DNA of 64,000 nucleotides from Planomicrobium sp. CPCC 101110. Lineage in GTDB: Bacteria > Bacillota > Bacilli > Bacillales_A > Planococcaceae. Every line of letters starts with the position of its first letter. The first letter of the stretch is position 1. Where the stretch lies: positions 727,028-791,027 of the forward strand of contig NZ_VOHD01000003.1 of NCBI RefSeq assembly GCF_007859395.1. The letters run 5' to 3'. The notes under the pieces were generated by a model that was not told the origin of the DNA, made no database searches, and worked only from the letters and a program-made list of their open reading frames with translations. Shown in pieces: positions 44,646-54,133 of this stretch. The translations under genes were made by a program, and so were the position numbers.

Positions 44646-45581
44646 ATGGGCAGATATATTATAAAACGTTTCTTGATGATGCTGATGACCATATTCATCA
44701 TTGCCACGTTGACGTTCTTTTTGATGCATGCAGTTCCGGGGTCCCCTTTGGAAACGGAACGGACGACAAATGAGGCGATCCAAGCAAACCTGGAAAAGTT
44801 CTATAAACTGGACCAGCCGCTTTACGTGCAGTATTTCGACTATATGAAGTCGCTTGCCACTTTCGATTTCGGGCCATCGATCAAAGACCCGAACCGCACG
44901 GTCAATGAATTGCTTGAACGCGGATTTCCGATTTCGTTCGAGCTTGGGATCATTACCATAATCATTGCGGTCCTTTCCGGGGTGCTGCTCGGGATTTTGG
45001 CGGCGCTGCGCCATAACAAACTGCTCGATTACGGTGCAATGGCGTTTGCGGTTATCGGAATTTCCATTCCAAACTTTGTTATGGCGACACTGTTGATCCA
45101 GCAGCTTGCCGTTACATGGAATATTTTCCCTCCAGCCACTTGGAAAAGCCCGATGCACATGGTGCTTCCGGTGCTTGCACTTGCGACCGGCCCCATGGCG
45201 ATCATAGCGCGTCTAACCCGTTCAAGCATGCTGGAAGTGCTGACCCAGGACTACATAAAGATGGCGCGCGCCAAAGGGATCAAACCGGTCCGGATCGTTT
45301 TTCGCCACGCGCTCCGCAATGCGATGATGCCTGTTGTGACAATCATGGGCACACTGCTCGCCGGGATCCTGACCGGAACATTTGTTATTGAAAAAATCTT
45401 TGCAATTCCAGGGATGGGCAAGTATTTTGTCGATTCGATCAACAACCGTGATTATCCAGTGATCATGGGAACGACCGTATTTTACAGTGCTTTCCTCATC
45501 TTCATGCTGTTTCTTGTCGACATCGTCTATGGAATTTTAGATCCGCGCATAAAGCTTCATAAGAAAGAAGGTGACGTGTGA
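44646..45581 (+). CDS. dppB: Dipeptide ABC transporter permease DppB
   Basis: 311 residues, six transmembrane helices. The N-terminal RYIIKRFLMMLMTI and the EAA loop (QDYIKMARAKGIKPVRIVFRHALRNA) are typical; FVIEKIFAIPGMGKYFVDSI follows. Pairs with DppC to form the channel. Its stop overlaps the dppC ATG (TGATG). Confidence 0.95.
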   Translation: MGRYIIKRFLMMLMTIFIIATLTFFLMHAVPGSPLETERTTNEAIQANLEKFYKLDQPLYVQYFDYMKSLATFDFGPSIKDPNRTVNELLERGFPISFELGIITIIIAVLSGVLLGILAALRHNKLLDYGAMAFAVIGISIPNFVMATLLIQQLAVTWNIFPPATWKSPMHMVLPVLALATGPMAIIARLTRSSMLEVLTQDYIKMARAKGIKPVRIVFRHALRNAMMPVVTIMGTLLAGILTGTFVIEKIFAIPGMGKYFVDSINNRDYPVIMGTTVFYSAFLIFMLFLVDIVYGILDPRIKLHKKEGDV

Positions 45582-46501
45582 TGACCCAAATCCGGGATGA
45601 TTGGTTCCATCCACTCGCGAAAGATGGGGATGAGAAAGAAACCGTCGTCAGGCCATCCTTGTCCTACTGGAAAGATGCCTGGCGCCGCCTGAAGCAAAAC
45701 AAATTGGCGATGGGCGGATTGATTTTCTTGGGGTTCTTGGCGCTCATGGCGATATTCGGACCGATCTTTTCGCCTCATTCGGTGACCATCCAGGATTTGC
45801 CGAATCAAAATCAGCCGCCGAGCAGCACGCATTGGTTCGGTACCGATGAATCCGGGCGCGACGTCTTCACCCGTACGTGGTACGGAGCCCGCATCAGTTT
45901 GTTTGTTGGCTTGATGGCGGCCCTGATCGACTTTTTTATCGGCATTTTATACGGCGGCATCGCGGGCTATAAAGGCGGCCGGACAGATGCGGTCATGATG
46001 CGCATCGTGGAAGTGCTTTACGGATTGCCGTATTTGCTTGTCGTGATTCTGCTGCTCGTGGTGATGGGGCCAAGTTTGATGACGATCATTATCGCATTGA
46101 CAATTACGGGCTGGGTCGGCATGGCTCGTATAGTCCGGGGCCAAGTGCTGCAAGTGAAAAATTACGAATTTGTCACTGCCTCCAAATCATTTGGGGCGAA
46201 AACAGGACGGATTATCCGGAAAAATCTGATCCCCAATGCCATGGGCCCGATTATCGTTCAAATGACGTTGACCGTGCCAAGTGCGATTTTCGCGGAAGCA
46301 TTCTTAAGCTTTTTGGGGCTGGGAATCCAAGCCCCTTTTGCAAGCTGGGGCGTAATGGCGAATGACGCATTGCCGGTCATTATATCGGGCGACTGGTGGA
46401 GGTTGTTTTTCCCTGCACTGTTCATTTCGCTGACGATGTTCGCATTTAACGTGTTGGGCGACGGGCTGCAAGATGCGCTCGATCCGAAAATGAGGGGGTG
46501 A
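45581..46501 (+). CDS. dppC: Dipeptide ABC transporter permease DppC
   Basis: 306 residues. The ATG at 45581 overlaps the dppB stop and is 7 bases from GAAGGTG; the GTG just before it is less likely. Cytoplasmic N-terminal tail of ~45 residues, six helices, periplasm-side-type domain with HWFGTDESGRDVFTR, and EAA loop ASKSFGAKTGRIIRKNLIPN. Confidence 0.95.
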   Translation: MTQIRDDWFHPLAKDGDEKETVVRPSLSYWKDAWRRLKQNKLAMGGLIFLGFLALMAIFGPIFSPHSVTIQDLPNQNQPPSSTHWFGTDESGRDVFTRTWYGARISLFVGLMAALIDFFIGILYGGIAGYKGGRTDAVMMRIVEVLYGLPYLLVVILLLVVMGPSLMTIIIALTITGWVGMARIVRGQVLQVKNYEFVTASKSFGAKTGRIIRKNLIPNAMGPIIVQMTLTVPSAIFAEAFLSFLGLGIQAPFASWGVMANDALPVIISGDWWRLFFPALFISLTMFAFNVLGDGLQDALDPKMRG

Positions 46502-46505
46502 TGAT

Positions 46506-47639
46506 ATGACCAGACCATTAGCAGATGAACTTACGCGCACCCGTTTGGAGGACGGAGCGGAATCCGATCCGTTCGCGCACGATGCGAAGCGGGGCAAAAT
46601 CGCGAAGCCAAAGCGGAAACGGACGGTGACGGACGAGAAGATTTTGGAAGTCCAGGACCTTCATGTGACTTTCCGTACATATGGCGGAACGGTCCAGGCA
46701 GTGCGCGGTGTGACATTCGATTTGTTCAAAGGGGAGACGCTGGCGATTGTCGGCGAATCAGGCTGCGGAAAATCGGTGACGTCCAATGCCATCATGGGAC
46801 TGATCCAGCAGCCGCCGGGCAAAATCACGTCAAAAGGCGTGCGTTTCAAATCGAAAGATTTAACAAAACTATCGAAAAAGGAAATGCGGAAAATCCAAGG
46901 GGTCGACATTTCGATGATTTTCCAGGATCCGATGACCGCATTGAACCCGACGTTGACAATCGGGGAGCAATTGACCGAAGGGGTGAAGCAGCATAAAAAT
47001 TTGAGCGGCGCGGAAGCCAAAAAGCGCGCCGTCGAGATGCTCGATCTGGTCGGCATCCCTAACCCGGAAGAGCGCTTGAAGCAATATCCACACCAATTCT
47101 CAGGCGGCATGCGGCAGCGCATCGTCATTGCGATTGCGTTGATCTGCGAACCGGAACTGCTGATAGCCGACGAACCGACGACGGCACTCGATGTGACGAT
47201 TCAAGCGCAGATTTTGGATTTGTTTGAAGAAATACAGGCGAAGACAGGCGTTTCGATTATTTTGATCACGCACGACCTCGGGGTGGTGGCGAAAATCGCG
47301 GACCGCATCGCCGTCATGTATGCCGGAAAGGTTGTTGAAACCGGCACGAAGCGCGAAATCTTCTATACGGCCAATCATCCGTACACAAGAGGCTTGTTGA
47401 ACTCAGTGCCGCGGTTGGACTTGAAGGAAGAGGAATTGGTGCCGATCGATGGCACGCCGCCGGATTTGTTCTCGCCGCCGGCAGGCTGTCCGTTTGCACC
47501 GCGCTGCCCATTTGCGATGGAAGTGTGCGCACGCGTTTATCCGGAGCCGACCCATTTATCGGCGACACAGAAAGTCGATTGCTGGCTGCAGGATGAGCGG
47601 GCGAAAAAATTGATCCAGGATGGGGCGTTCGCACATTGA
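46506..47639 (+). CDS. dppD: Dipeptide ABC transporter ATPase DppD
   Basis: 377 residues. Walker [12 protein letters not shown], signature FSGGMRQR, Walker B LLIADEPTTALD, and the C-terminal oligopeptide-type Cys cluster CPFAPRCPFAMEVC. Start at 46506 is 4 bases after dppC with GGGGGTGA upstream. It carries an extra ~40-residue N-terminal arm, acidic then strongly basic (KRGKIAKPKRKR), not present in the B. subtilis protein; an internal GTG at 46626 would remove it but has no clear ribosome site. Confidence 0.95.
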   Translation: MTRPLADELTRTRLEDGAESDPFAHDAKRGKIAKPKRKRTVTDEKILEVQDLHVTFRTYGGTVQAVRGVTFDLFKGETLAIVGESGCGKSVTSNAIMGLIQQPPGKITSKGVRFKSKDLTKLSKKEMRKIQGVDISMIFQDPMTALNPTLTIGEQLTEGVKQHKNLSGAEAKKRAVEMLDLVGIPNPEERLKQYPHQFSGGMRQRIVIAIALICEPELLIADEPTTALDVTIQAQILDLFEEIQAKTGVSIILITHDLGVVAKIADRIAVMYAGKVVETGTKREIFYTANHPYTRGLLNSVPRLDLKEEELVPIDGTPPDLFSPPAGCPFAPRCPFAMEVCARVYPEPTHLSATQKVDCWLQDERAKKLIQDGAFAH

Positions 47640-47701
47640 TTTTGGCTGGAGGCGCACTTGCGCATTCACATAAACACATACGAAACAAAGGGGGAAAATG
47701 A

Positions 47702-49336
47702 ATGAAGAAGTGGCTGGTTTTATTTTTGATGGCAATGGCGGCTTTCGTTCTTGCGGCTTGTACTGCAAGCGAAAACGCGGGGGAAGAGCCTGCAGAAGGG
47801 GAAGAAGGGACAACTGCAGAAACAGGCGGAGAAAAAATTCTCCAATTGAACAATGCGCAGGAACCGACATCATTTGATCCGTCGATCGGTTTTGACGCCG
47901 TTTCCTGGAACGCCTTGAACAATTTGATGGAAGGTTTGACACGCTTGGATGAAAGTTCACAGCCTGTAGAAGCGACTGCTGAGTCCATTGATATCTCGGA
48001 AGATGGAAAAACCTACACATTTAAAATTCGTGAAGACGCCAACTGGTCAAATGGCGAGACGGTAAAAGCGAGTGATTTCGTTTTCGCGTGGCGCCATATG
48101 CTAAATCCTGAAACAGCTTCGCCCGCAGCTTTCCTCGGCTACTTTATTGAAGGCGCGGAGGCTTACAACACAGGGGAAGGCTCTGCGGAAGATGTGAAAG
48201 TGGTGGCGGAAGATGATAAGACATTGGTCGTTACGCTGACAGCTCCGACAGAAGCTTTCCTGAATATCATCACCAATCCGAACTTCTTCCCGATCCATGA
48301 AGCGACGGCAGCCGAAAATCCGGAATGGCATACGGAAGCGGAATCGTTTGTTGGAAACGGGCCGTTCAAATTGGCTTCTTGGAGCCATGATGAAGAATTC
48401 GTTTTTGAAAAGAACGAAGAATATTGGGATACTGAAAATGTGAAACTGGATGGCGTCCATTGGGCGATGGTGAATGATACAAATACTGAATACCAGATGT
48501 ACCAAGCGGGCGATCTGGATGTTTCCAGCGTGCCGGCTGAATTGTCGGAAGACTTGATGGAGTCGCCGGAAATTTCCGTATTAGACCAAGCGGGAACATA
48601 TTTCTACCGTTATAATGTAAAAGAAGAACCGTTCACCAACAAAAAAGTCCGCCAAGCATTCGCTTTTGCGGTCAACCAGGAAGACATCGTGCAATATGTA
48701 ACGAAAAATGGCGAGAAACCGGCATACGGATTCACTTCATACGGATTTGAAGGGCCGGATGGCAAGGATTTCCGTGATGCGGCTGGCGATTTGGTGAAGT
48801 TTGACGCAGAAAAAGCGAAGCAATTGCTTGAGGAAGGGATGCAGGAAGAAGGCTGGGACACACTTCCGGAAGTCACACTTACGTACTCGACAAGCGATAC
48901 GCACCAGATCATTGCTGAAACGCTTCAAGACCAGTTCAAACAGACATTGGGCGTTGATGTGAAATTGCAGAACGTGGAAAGTGCTGTTTTTGCTGAAGAG
49001 CAATCGGCGTTCAAATACCAATTGTCGCGCAGCTCGTTCCTGCATGATTACGCAGATCCGGTCAACGCACTGGAAAGCTTTATCACAGGTTCATCAATGA
49101 ACCGTACGCAATGGTCAAATCCGGAATTCGACAAGCTGATTGCGGATGCGAAAACAGAAACAGATTCCCAAGCACGCTGGGAAAAGCTGATCGAAGCTGA
49201 AAAACTCCTGATGGACGAAATGCCGATCTTCCCGATTCATTTCTATAACCAGGTCCAGCTTCAAAAAGAAGGCGTGAGCGGAGTATTGCGCCATCCGGTT
49301 GGTTATTTGGATTTGAAGAACGCGGATAAAGAGTAA
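47702..49336 (+). CDS. dppE: Dipeptide-binding lipoprotein DppE
   Basis: 544 residues. Signal peptide with lipobox (FVLAACTAS, Cys near 20), acidic linker, then an SBP family 5 fold: NNAQEPTSFDPSIGFDAVSW, FLGYFIEGAEAYNTGEGS, GNGPFKLASW, SGVLRHPVGYLDL. The match to B. subtilis DppE is clear throughout. Anchored outside the membrane, it delivers di- and murein tripeptides to DppBC. Confidence 0.95.
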   Translation: MKKWLVLFLMAMAAFVLAACTASENAGEEPAEGEEGTTAETGGEKILQLNNAQEPTSFDPSIGFDAVSWNALNNLMEGLTRLDESSQPVEATAESIDISEDGKTYTFKIREDANWSNGETVKASDFVFAWRHMLNPETASPAAFLGYFIEGAEAYNTGEGSAEDVKVVAEDDKTLVVTLTAPTEAFLNIITNPNFFPIHEATAAENPEWHTEAESFVGNGPFKLASWSHDEEFVFEKNEEYWDTENVKLDGVHWAMVNDTNTEYQMYQAGDLDVSSVPAELSEDLMESPEISVLDQAGTYFYRYNVKEEPFTNKKVRQAFAFAVNQEDIVQYVTKNGEKPAYGFTSYGFEGPDGKDFRDAAGDLVKFDAEKAKQLLEEGMQEEGWDTLPEVTLTYSTSDTHQIIAETLQDQFKQTLGVDVKLQNVESAVFAEEQSAFKYQLSRSSFLHDYADPVNALESFITGSSMNRTQWSNPEFDKLIADAKTETDSQARWEKLIEAEKLLMDEMPIFPIHFYNQVQLQKEGVSGVLRHPVGYLDLKNADKE

Positions 49337-49374
49337 GCAAGGGTATGATTTTGCGGAACTAAAGCACTAAACCG

Positions 49375-49402
49375 ATGCGCGGCCAAGCGCCGCGCATTTT
49401 TT
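49375..49402 (+). terminator. Hairpin with T run between dppE and ykfA
   Basis: Perfect ATGCGCGGC / GCCGCGCAT stem then TTTTTT. A second smaller hairpin AGCGCC / GGCGCT follows at 49407-49424. Together they may lower transcription of the ykf half relative to the transporter. Confidence 0.82.
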
Positions 49403-49510
49403 AACTGTAGCGCCTCCAAAGGCGCTGCCGTTTTTATAGTTCCTTTTTTGATTGAATCCGCCAAACTGGTTGATTGAATGAAGAATGGAAAAGATGAGGA
49501 GTGGATTTTT

Positions 49511-50434
49511 TTGAGAACTTTGCCGAAACGATTGGAAAAAGGGGATACAGTGGGTGTGATTGCGCCTTCAAGCCCGCCGAATTTAGAGAATTTAAAGAAA
49601 GCGTTGCCGTTTCTGGAAGAGCTTGGATTGAAAGTGAAGATGGGCAAGTCGGTGGAAGCAAAGCGCGGCTATTTGGCGGGGGATGACGACGCACGGCTGT
49701 CGGACCTTCATGCTATGTTCGAAGATCCGGAAATTGCGGGCATCATCTGCGCGGGCGGCGGCTACGGGGCGGCCCGGTATACCGACCGCATCGATTTCGG
49801 AATGATCAAAGAAAACCCGAAAGTTTTCTGGGGCTACTCAGATATCACATTTTTGCATACCGCCATCGGCCAATATTCGGATCTTGTAACATTCCATGGC
49901 CCGATGCTGGCATCGGATGTCGGAAAAGATGAATTCCATGAACGGAGCGCCCGTATGTTCGGCCAGTTGTTCGGTCCGTTCGAACTCCATTACAGCGAAG
50001 AAATCTCCCCTTTGACAGCGATTTGCGGAGGCATTGCGGAAGGTGAATTGGTCGGGGGAAATCTGTCGCTTTTGCGGTCTGGCATCGGCACAAAATTTGA
50101 AATCGATGTTAAAGGAAAGATTCTGCTGATTGAAGATATTGACGAAGAGCCATATCGCGTCGATGAAATGCTCAACCATTTGCGCATGGCGCGGAAGCTG
50201 GATGAAGTGGCCGGCATTGTCATCGGCGATTTCAAGAATCCTGAACCGAAAAAACCGGAAAAATCGTTGACGCTCGATCAAGTATTCGATGATTATTTCA
50301 GCAGTTTGAAAGTGCCTGTCGTGAAAGGATTCCGTATTGGCCATTGCGAACCGCATTTCTCGGTGCCGCTTGGCGTCAAAGCGCGGCTGGATGGAGATGC
50401 GAAAACCTTGACGATTTTGCCGGGGGTGGAGTAA
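49511..50434 (+). CDS. ykfA: Murein LD-carboxypeptidase (YkfA)
   Basis: 307 residues, S66 family. TTG at 49511 with AGGAG nine bases upstream is preferred over an ATG at 49478. Start LPKRLEKGDTVGVIAPSSPP; nucleophile Ser in FWGYSDITFLHTAI, Glu in LIEDIDEEPYRVDEML and His in GHCEPHFSVPLG form the triad. Removes the terminal D-residue from imported murein tetrapeptides in the cytoplasm. Confidence 0.93.
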   Translation: MRTLPKRLEKGDTVGVIAPSSPPNLENLKKALPFLEELGLKVKMGKSVEAKRGYLAGDDDARLSDLHAMFEDPEIAGIICAGGGYGAARYTDRIDFGMIKENPKVFWGYSDITFLHTAIGQYSDLVTFHGPMLASDVGKDEFHERSARMFGQLFGPFELHYSEEISPLTAICGGIAEGELVGGNLSLLRSGIGTKFEIDVKGKILLIEDIDEEPYRVDEMLNHLRMARKLDEVAGIVIGDFKNPEPKKPEKSLTLDQVFDDYFSSLKVPVVKGFRIGHCEPHFSVPLGVKARLDGDAKTLTILPGVE

Positions 50435-50435
50435 G

Positions 50436-51542
50436 GTGCCGAAAATCCAGGCGATTACGGCGTACCGGACAGCGGTGCCGTTGACAAAGCCGTTCAAGAC
50501 GGCGCTTCGCACCGTTACACAAGCTGAATCGGTCATCGTCCACATCTTAACGGAAGATGGGCATAGCGGATTCGGCGAAGCGCCGCCTACCCATGTTATT
50601 ACAGGCGATTCGCTCGAAAGCATCGAGTCCGCAATAGGTTTGATTGCGGCTCAATTGATTGGACATGATATCCGCCGCCGTGAAATTTTGTTTGAAAAAC
50701 TGGACAAAGCGATCATCGGCAATTCAAGTGCCAAAGCGGCGGTCGATATGGCGCTTTATGATTTGGCAGCCCAGCAGGCGGGCTTGCCGCTCGTCGATTT
50801 TTTAGGCGGCTACCGCCATGAAATCGAAACCGACTTTACCGTATCGGTCAATTCGCCGGAAGAAATGGCTGAAGACGCTGCCGCATACGTACAGGACGGT
50901 TTTGATGTCCTGAAGATCAAAGTCGGCATCGACACGATTGAACAGGACGTCAATCGGATTCGCGCTATCCGTCAAATAGTCGGTCCGGATGTTTTGCTCC
51001 GGCTCGATGCCAACCAAGGCTGGGAGCCGAAAGCGGCGGTCCGCGCCATCAGGCGGATGGAAGACGCCGGCCTTGGGGTTGAATTGGTCGAACAGCCGGT
51101 TCCGGCGAAAGACATTGATGGCTTGAAATACGTCACAGACCATACAATGACGCCAATCATGGCGGACGAAAGCATTTTTTCTCCACAGGATGCGATCCGG
51201 GTGCTGCAGTTGCGCGCGGCTGATTTGATCAATATCAAATTGATGAAGGCGGGCGGCATCCACCAGGCGCTGAAAATCAACGCGCTTGCGGAAGCCTATG
51301 GCGTCAAGTGCATGACCGGCAGCATGATTGAAACAAAGCTTGGCGTTTCGGCCGCAGCCCATTTTGCTGCCAGCCAGCCGAATATCACGCGCTTTGATTT
51401 CGATCCGCCGCTGATGTTGAAAAAGGACATCCTGCCAGGAGGCATCCAGTATTCCGGCAATAAAATCCGTTTTTCCGAAAAGCCGGGCCTTGGCATAGAC
51501 AGCAAACAATTTTTGCAGCGGCTAATGGGAGGGGATCAATAA
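50436..51542 (+). CDS. ykfB: L-Ala-D/L-Glu epimerase (YkfB)
   Basis: 368 residues, enolase superfamily. GTG start one base after the ykfA stop. Catalytic lysines in VLKIKVGID and NIKLMKAGG; metal ligands in RLDANQGW, VEQPVP and MADES. Epimerises L-Ala-D-Glu to L-Ala-L-Glu so that it can be hydrolysed. Neighbours confirm the murein-peptide role. A paralogue is at 62177-63313. Confidence 0.94.
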   Translation: MPKIQAITAYRTAVPLTKPFKTALRTVTQAESVIVHILTEDGHSGFGEAPPTHVITGDSLESIESAIGLIAAQLIGHDIRRREILFEKLDKAIIGNSSAKAAVDMALYDLAAQQAGLPLVDFLGGYRHEIETDFTVSVNSPEEMAEDAAAYVQDGFDVLKIKVGIDTIEQDVNRIRAIRQIVGPDVLLRLDANQGWEPKAAVRAIRRMEDAGLGVELVEQPVPAKDIDGLKYVTDHTMTPIMADESIFSPQDAIRVLQLRAADLINIKLMKAGGIHQALKINALAEAYGVKCMTGSMIETKLGVSAAAHFAASQPNITRFDFDPPLMLKKDILPGGIQYSGNKIRFSEKPGLGIDSKQFLQRLMGGDQ

Positions 51543-52472
51543 ATGATGCAAAGAGAATCGGCAATTTGGGTTTGCCGGGTACCAGTGGGCACAGTTTGGA
51601 CTTCACCTGAAAAAGCCCGCGGAATTGATGCGCATGGCACTGGGGAAACCGTCAAGATCAACAACTGGCTCGAGTCGATGAATGAAGAGGAGAACCATGA
51701 CTTGACGAAAAGCAAACGCATCCAGACGCAGCTGCTTTACGGCGAACCGGTGATAGTTGACGGAGTTGAGGGCGATTGGGCCAGAATCGTAGCAATTTGG
51801 CAGCCGTCGGACAAAGACGAACGCGGTTATCCCGGATGGATACCGATAGCGCAGCTTGCGGAAATTGAAGCGATAAACGAACTGGGCTATGCGCGGGTTA
51901 CCGCAAACAAAGCGCAATTATGGACGCTCGACCGAAAACCGCTGTTGGCCGTGCCATTCAATGCGATGCTGCCGGCCAAGGAAGCAGGTGGCTATATCCG
52001 AGTGCACACGCCGGACGGCGACGCGCTGATATTGCAAGATGATGTGGAACTTGCGGCGGATTACGATCAAGTGGCTACGGGCAGCGGAAGGGATATTGCC
52101 CGGCTTGGGATGGAATTTTTAGGCCTGCAATATTTCTGGGGCGGCATGTCGAGCTATGGCTATGACTGTTCCGGGTTCAGCTATAACATGTTGAAAGCGA
52201 ACGGCGTCATCATTTCCCGCGACGCAGGCGACCAGTCGCGCGACGGCCAGGAAGTTGAAAAAGACGCGCAGGATTCATGGCGCATCGGCGACCTTTTGTT
52301 CTTTTCCAATGAAGAAGGCGGATGGGAGCCCCATCATGTCGGCATTTATTTTGGCAATGGCATGATGATTCATTCGCCGACCCCTGGCAAAGCCATTGAA
52401 ATCATCGAACTGGCAGGCACGAAACACGAGCGGGAGCTGTGTGCAGTCCGCCGGTTTGCACAGGAGGAATGA
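51543..52472 (+). CDS. ykfC: Gamma-D-glutamyl-L-diamino-acid endopeptidase (YkfC)
   Basis: 309 residues. N-terminal SH3-type region (about 1-170, [19 protein letters not shown]) and C-terminal NlpC/P60 domain with Cys in [11 protein letters not shown], His in [10 protein letters not shown] and a third polar residue near HSPTPGK. No signal peptide, so cytoplasmic. Cleaves the gamma-D-Glu-diamino-acid bond of tripeptides with free N-terminal L-Ala. It follows ykfB immediately. Confidence 0.93.
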   Translation: MMQRESAIWVCRVPVGTVWTSPEKARGIDAHGTGETVKINNWLESMNEEENHDLTKSKRIQTQLLYGEPVIVDGVEGDWARIVAIWQPSDKDERGYPGWIPIAQLAEIEAINELGYARVTANKAQLWTLDRKPLLAVPFNAMLPAKEAGGYIRVHTPDGDALILQDDVELAADYDQVATGSGRDIARLGMEFLGLQYFWGGMSSYGYDCSGFSYNMLKANGVIISRDAGDQSRDGQEVEKDAQDSWRIGDLLFFSNEEGGWEPHHVGIYFGNGMMIHSPTPGKAIEIIELAGTKHERELCAVRRFAQEE

Positions 52473-52474
52473 GG

Positions 52475-53437
52475 ATGACGAACGAAACTCTATTATCCGT
52501 AAAAGGCTTGAAGCGGCATTTTGATCTGGGGAAAGACGCGACGCTAAAAGCGGTCGACGGCATTTCGTTCGACATCAGGCGTGGCGAAACGTTCGGCTTG
52601 GTCGGTGAATCGGGCTGCGGTAAATCGACCGCCGGACGGACAATCATGGGTTTATACGGGAGCACGGATGGCACGGTCGAATACGAAGGCGTCGATATCC
52701 ACCAAATGTCCGAAAAAGAACGGTTTTCATATCTTCGCAACATGCAGATGATTTTCCAGGATCCGTACGCCTCGCTCAATCCCCGTTCGACGGTTTTTGA
52801 AATCATCGCCGAACCGATGCAGGTGCACGGCCTTTATAAAAACAAAAAGGACTTGCAGGCGCGTGTCCATCAATTGCTTGAAGATGTGGGCTTGAACCGC
52901 GACCATGCGAACCGATATCCGCATGAGTTTTCCGGCGGCCAGCGCCAGCGCATCGGCATCGCACGCGCCTTGTCGCTCGATCCGGATTTCATCATCGCGG
53001 ACGAACCGATTTCCGCGCTTGACGTGTCGGTGCAAGCGCAGGTCGTGAAACTTTTGCAAAAGCTGCAAAAGGAAAAAGGGCTGACCTATTTGTTCATCGC
53101 CCACGACCTCAGCATGGTGAAATACATATCCGACCGCATTGCGGTGATGTATCTCGGCCATATGGTCGAACTGACAACATCCGGCCGGCTGTATGAAAAC
53201 CCGCTTCATCCATACACGGCTGCGTTGTTGTCTGCCATCCCGATTCCGGATCCGGATATTGAAGAAGCGCGTGAACGGATCATCTTGCAAGGCGAGCTGC
53301 CGAGCCCGATCAATCCGCCGAGCGGCTGCGTATTCCGCACCCGCTGCCCGAACGCCATGGCGGTCTGCGCCGAAAAAGTGCCGGTCTGGCAAGAGCAGGA
53401 GCCCGGCCATTTTGTGGCGTGCCATCTATATCAATAA
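52475..53437 (+). CDS. ykfD: Peptide ABC transporter ATPase (YkfD/DppF type)
   Basis: 320 residues. ATG at 52475 after AGGAGGAATGAGG. Walker [12 protein letters not shown], signature FSGGQRQR, Walker [14 protein letters not shown]-terminal [14 protein letters not shown]. It is the second ATPase that pairs with DppD, closing the operon; no dppF-like gene occurs elsewhere in the window. Confidence 0.94.
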   Translation: MTNETLLSVKGLKRHFDLGKDATLKAVDGISFDIRRGETFGLVGESGCGKSTAGRTIMGLYGSTDGTVEYEGVDIHQMSEKERFSYLRNMQMIFQDPYASLNPRSTVFEIIAEPMQVHGLYKNKKDLQARVHQLLEDVGLNRDHANRYPHEFSGGQRQRIGIARALSLDPDFIIADEPISALDVSVQAQVVKLLQKLQKEKGLTYLFIAHDLSMVKYISDRIAVMYLGHMVELTTSGRLYENPLHPYTAALLSAIPIPDPDIEEARERIILQGELPSPINPPSGCVFRTRCPNAMAVCAEKVPVWQEQEPGHFVACHLYQ

Positions 53438-53493
53438 AAGAAGAGGATAGGGTGGAGTTGCGAAAGTTTTATAGTGAAATTCAGTCAAAATCG

Positions 53494-53502
53494 TGTTATA
53501 AT
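53494..53502 (+). promoter_or_regulatory. Extended -10 promoter of the DUF2187 gene
   Basis: TGTTATAAT: TGn followed by perfect TATAAT (53497-53502), about 40 bases before the ATG. No strong -35, which an extended -10 compensates. Confidence 0.7.
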
Positions 53503-53541
53503 AAACTGATATGGTTCATAAAAGAGAGGCGTTGATTAACA

Positions 53542-53769
53542 ATGGCATTTCAACCACATGAAAAAGAAGTATCAGAATTTGTTGCAGCACGAAGAATTGG
53601 TGAATGGATCTCTTTCACTCGAAATGGCGTCGAAGTTAACGGCACCATCTTCAAAATCATGGATAACTCGGTAATCGTCGAGATATCTCCGGAAGACGCA
53701 AAAGAAATTGGCGCGGCATCCAATATGACCGTGATTTCCCATAAGAAATACAAAATAGTCGAAGCATAA
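53542..53769 (+). CDS. DUF2187 family protein (YkvS-like)
   Basis: 75 residues, start MAFQPHEKEVSEFVAARRIG, then a small KOW/SH3-like beta domain (GEWISFTRNGVEVNGTIFKI; VIVEISPEDAKEIG; TVISHKKYKIV). Such a fold suggests nucleic-acid or protein binding. Single-gene transcript with own promoter and terminator. Function unknown. Confidence 0.82.
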   Translation: MAFQPHEKEVSEFVAARRIGEWISFTRNGVEVNGTIFKIMDNSVIVEISPEDAKEIGAASNMTVISHKKYKIVEA

Positions 53770-53774
53770 TTCAA

Positions 53775-53808
53775 ACATCCGCTAGCTATCTAGCGGGTGT
53801 TTTTTTTA
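53775..53808 (+). terminator. DUF2187 gene terminator
   Basis: ACATCCGCTAG / CTAGCGGGTGT stem with eight T. Confidence 0.92.
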
Positions 53809-53846
53809 TGCTGAAAGCCGGCGTGGAAGAGTGGGAGGATCTGCTT

Positions 53847-53896
53847 CATGAAGTGTTGACTTTTTTTTGCATGCAGTCTGGGCTTTTCTGCATGAT
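53847..53896 (-). repeat. TTCATG repeat array, locus 1 (three units)
   Basis: Cores read on the minus strand (CATGAA on plus) begin at 53847, 53870 and 53891. Spacings are 23 and 21; the longer one contains an eight-T run. More degenerate copies may extend to about 53950. Confidence 0.5.
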
Positions 53897-54133
53897 TTAC
53901 TGAACGCTTATCAAAGAAAAAGAAGTTTTTGACGGGAACTTCCATAAAGGGGCTTATCCTTAAATTGTCCCGTTGCTCGCTTGAATTGGGAAGCTGTTCG
54001 GCTTTGGATGTGCCTTTTGGCTCAAAAGCGAAAATAATGGCGAATGGGCCTGCCCCTGCGTTTCATTGGTTCCTCTTTTTTGGTAAAGTAAAGGAAAGCA
54101 GGACATCCGATAGCACTGAAAGGACTACATAGT

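Larger units (their letters stand above)
53770..54133. other. Gap after the DUF2187 gene
   Basis: About 360 bases: the DUF2187 terminator, a degenerate TTCATG repeat array on the minus strand and a poorly supported 67-codon frame (53929-54132) that was not called. Confidence 0.55.

Noticed and set aside
53929..54132. 67-codon plus frame
   Set aside because: Crosses the repeat region, has no ribosome site and no recognisable fold.
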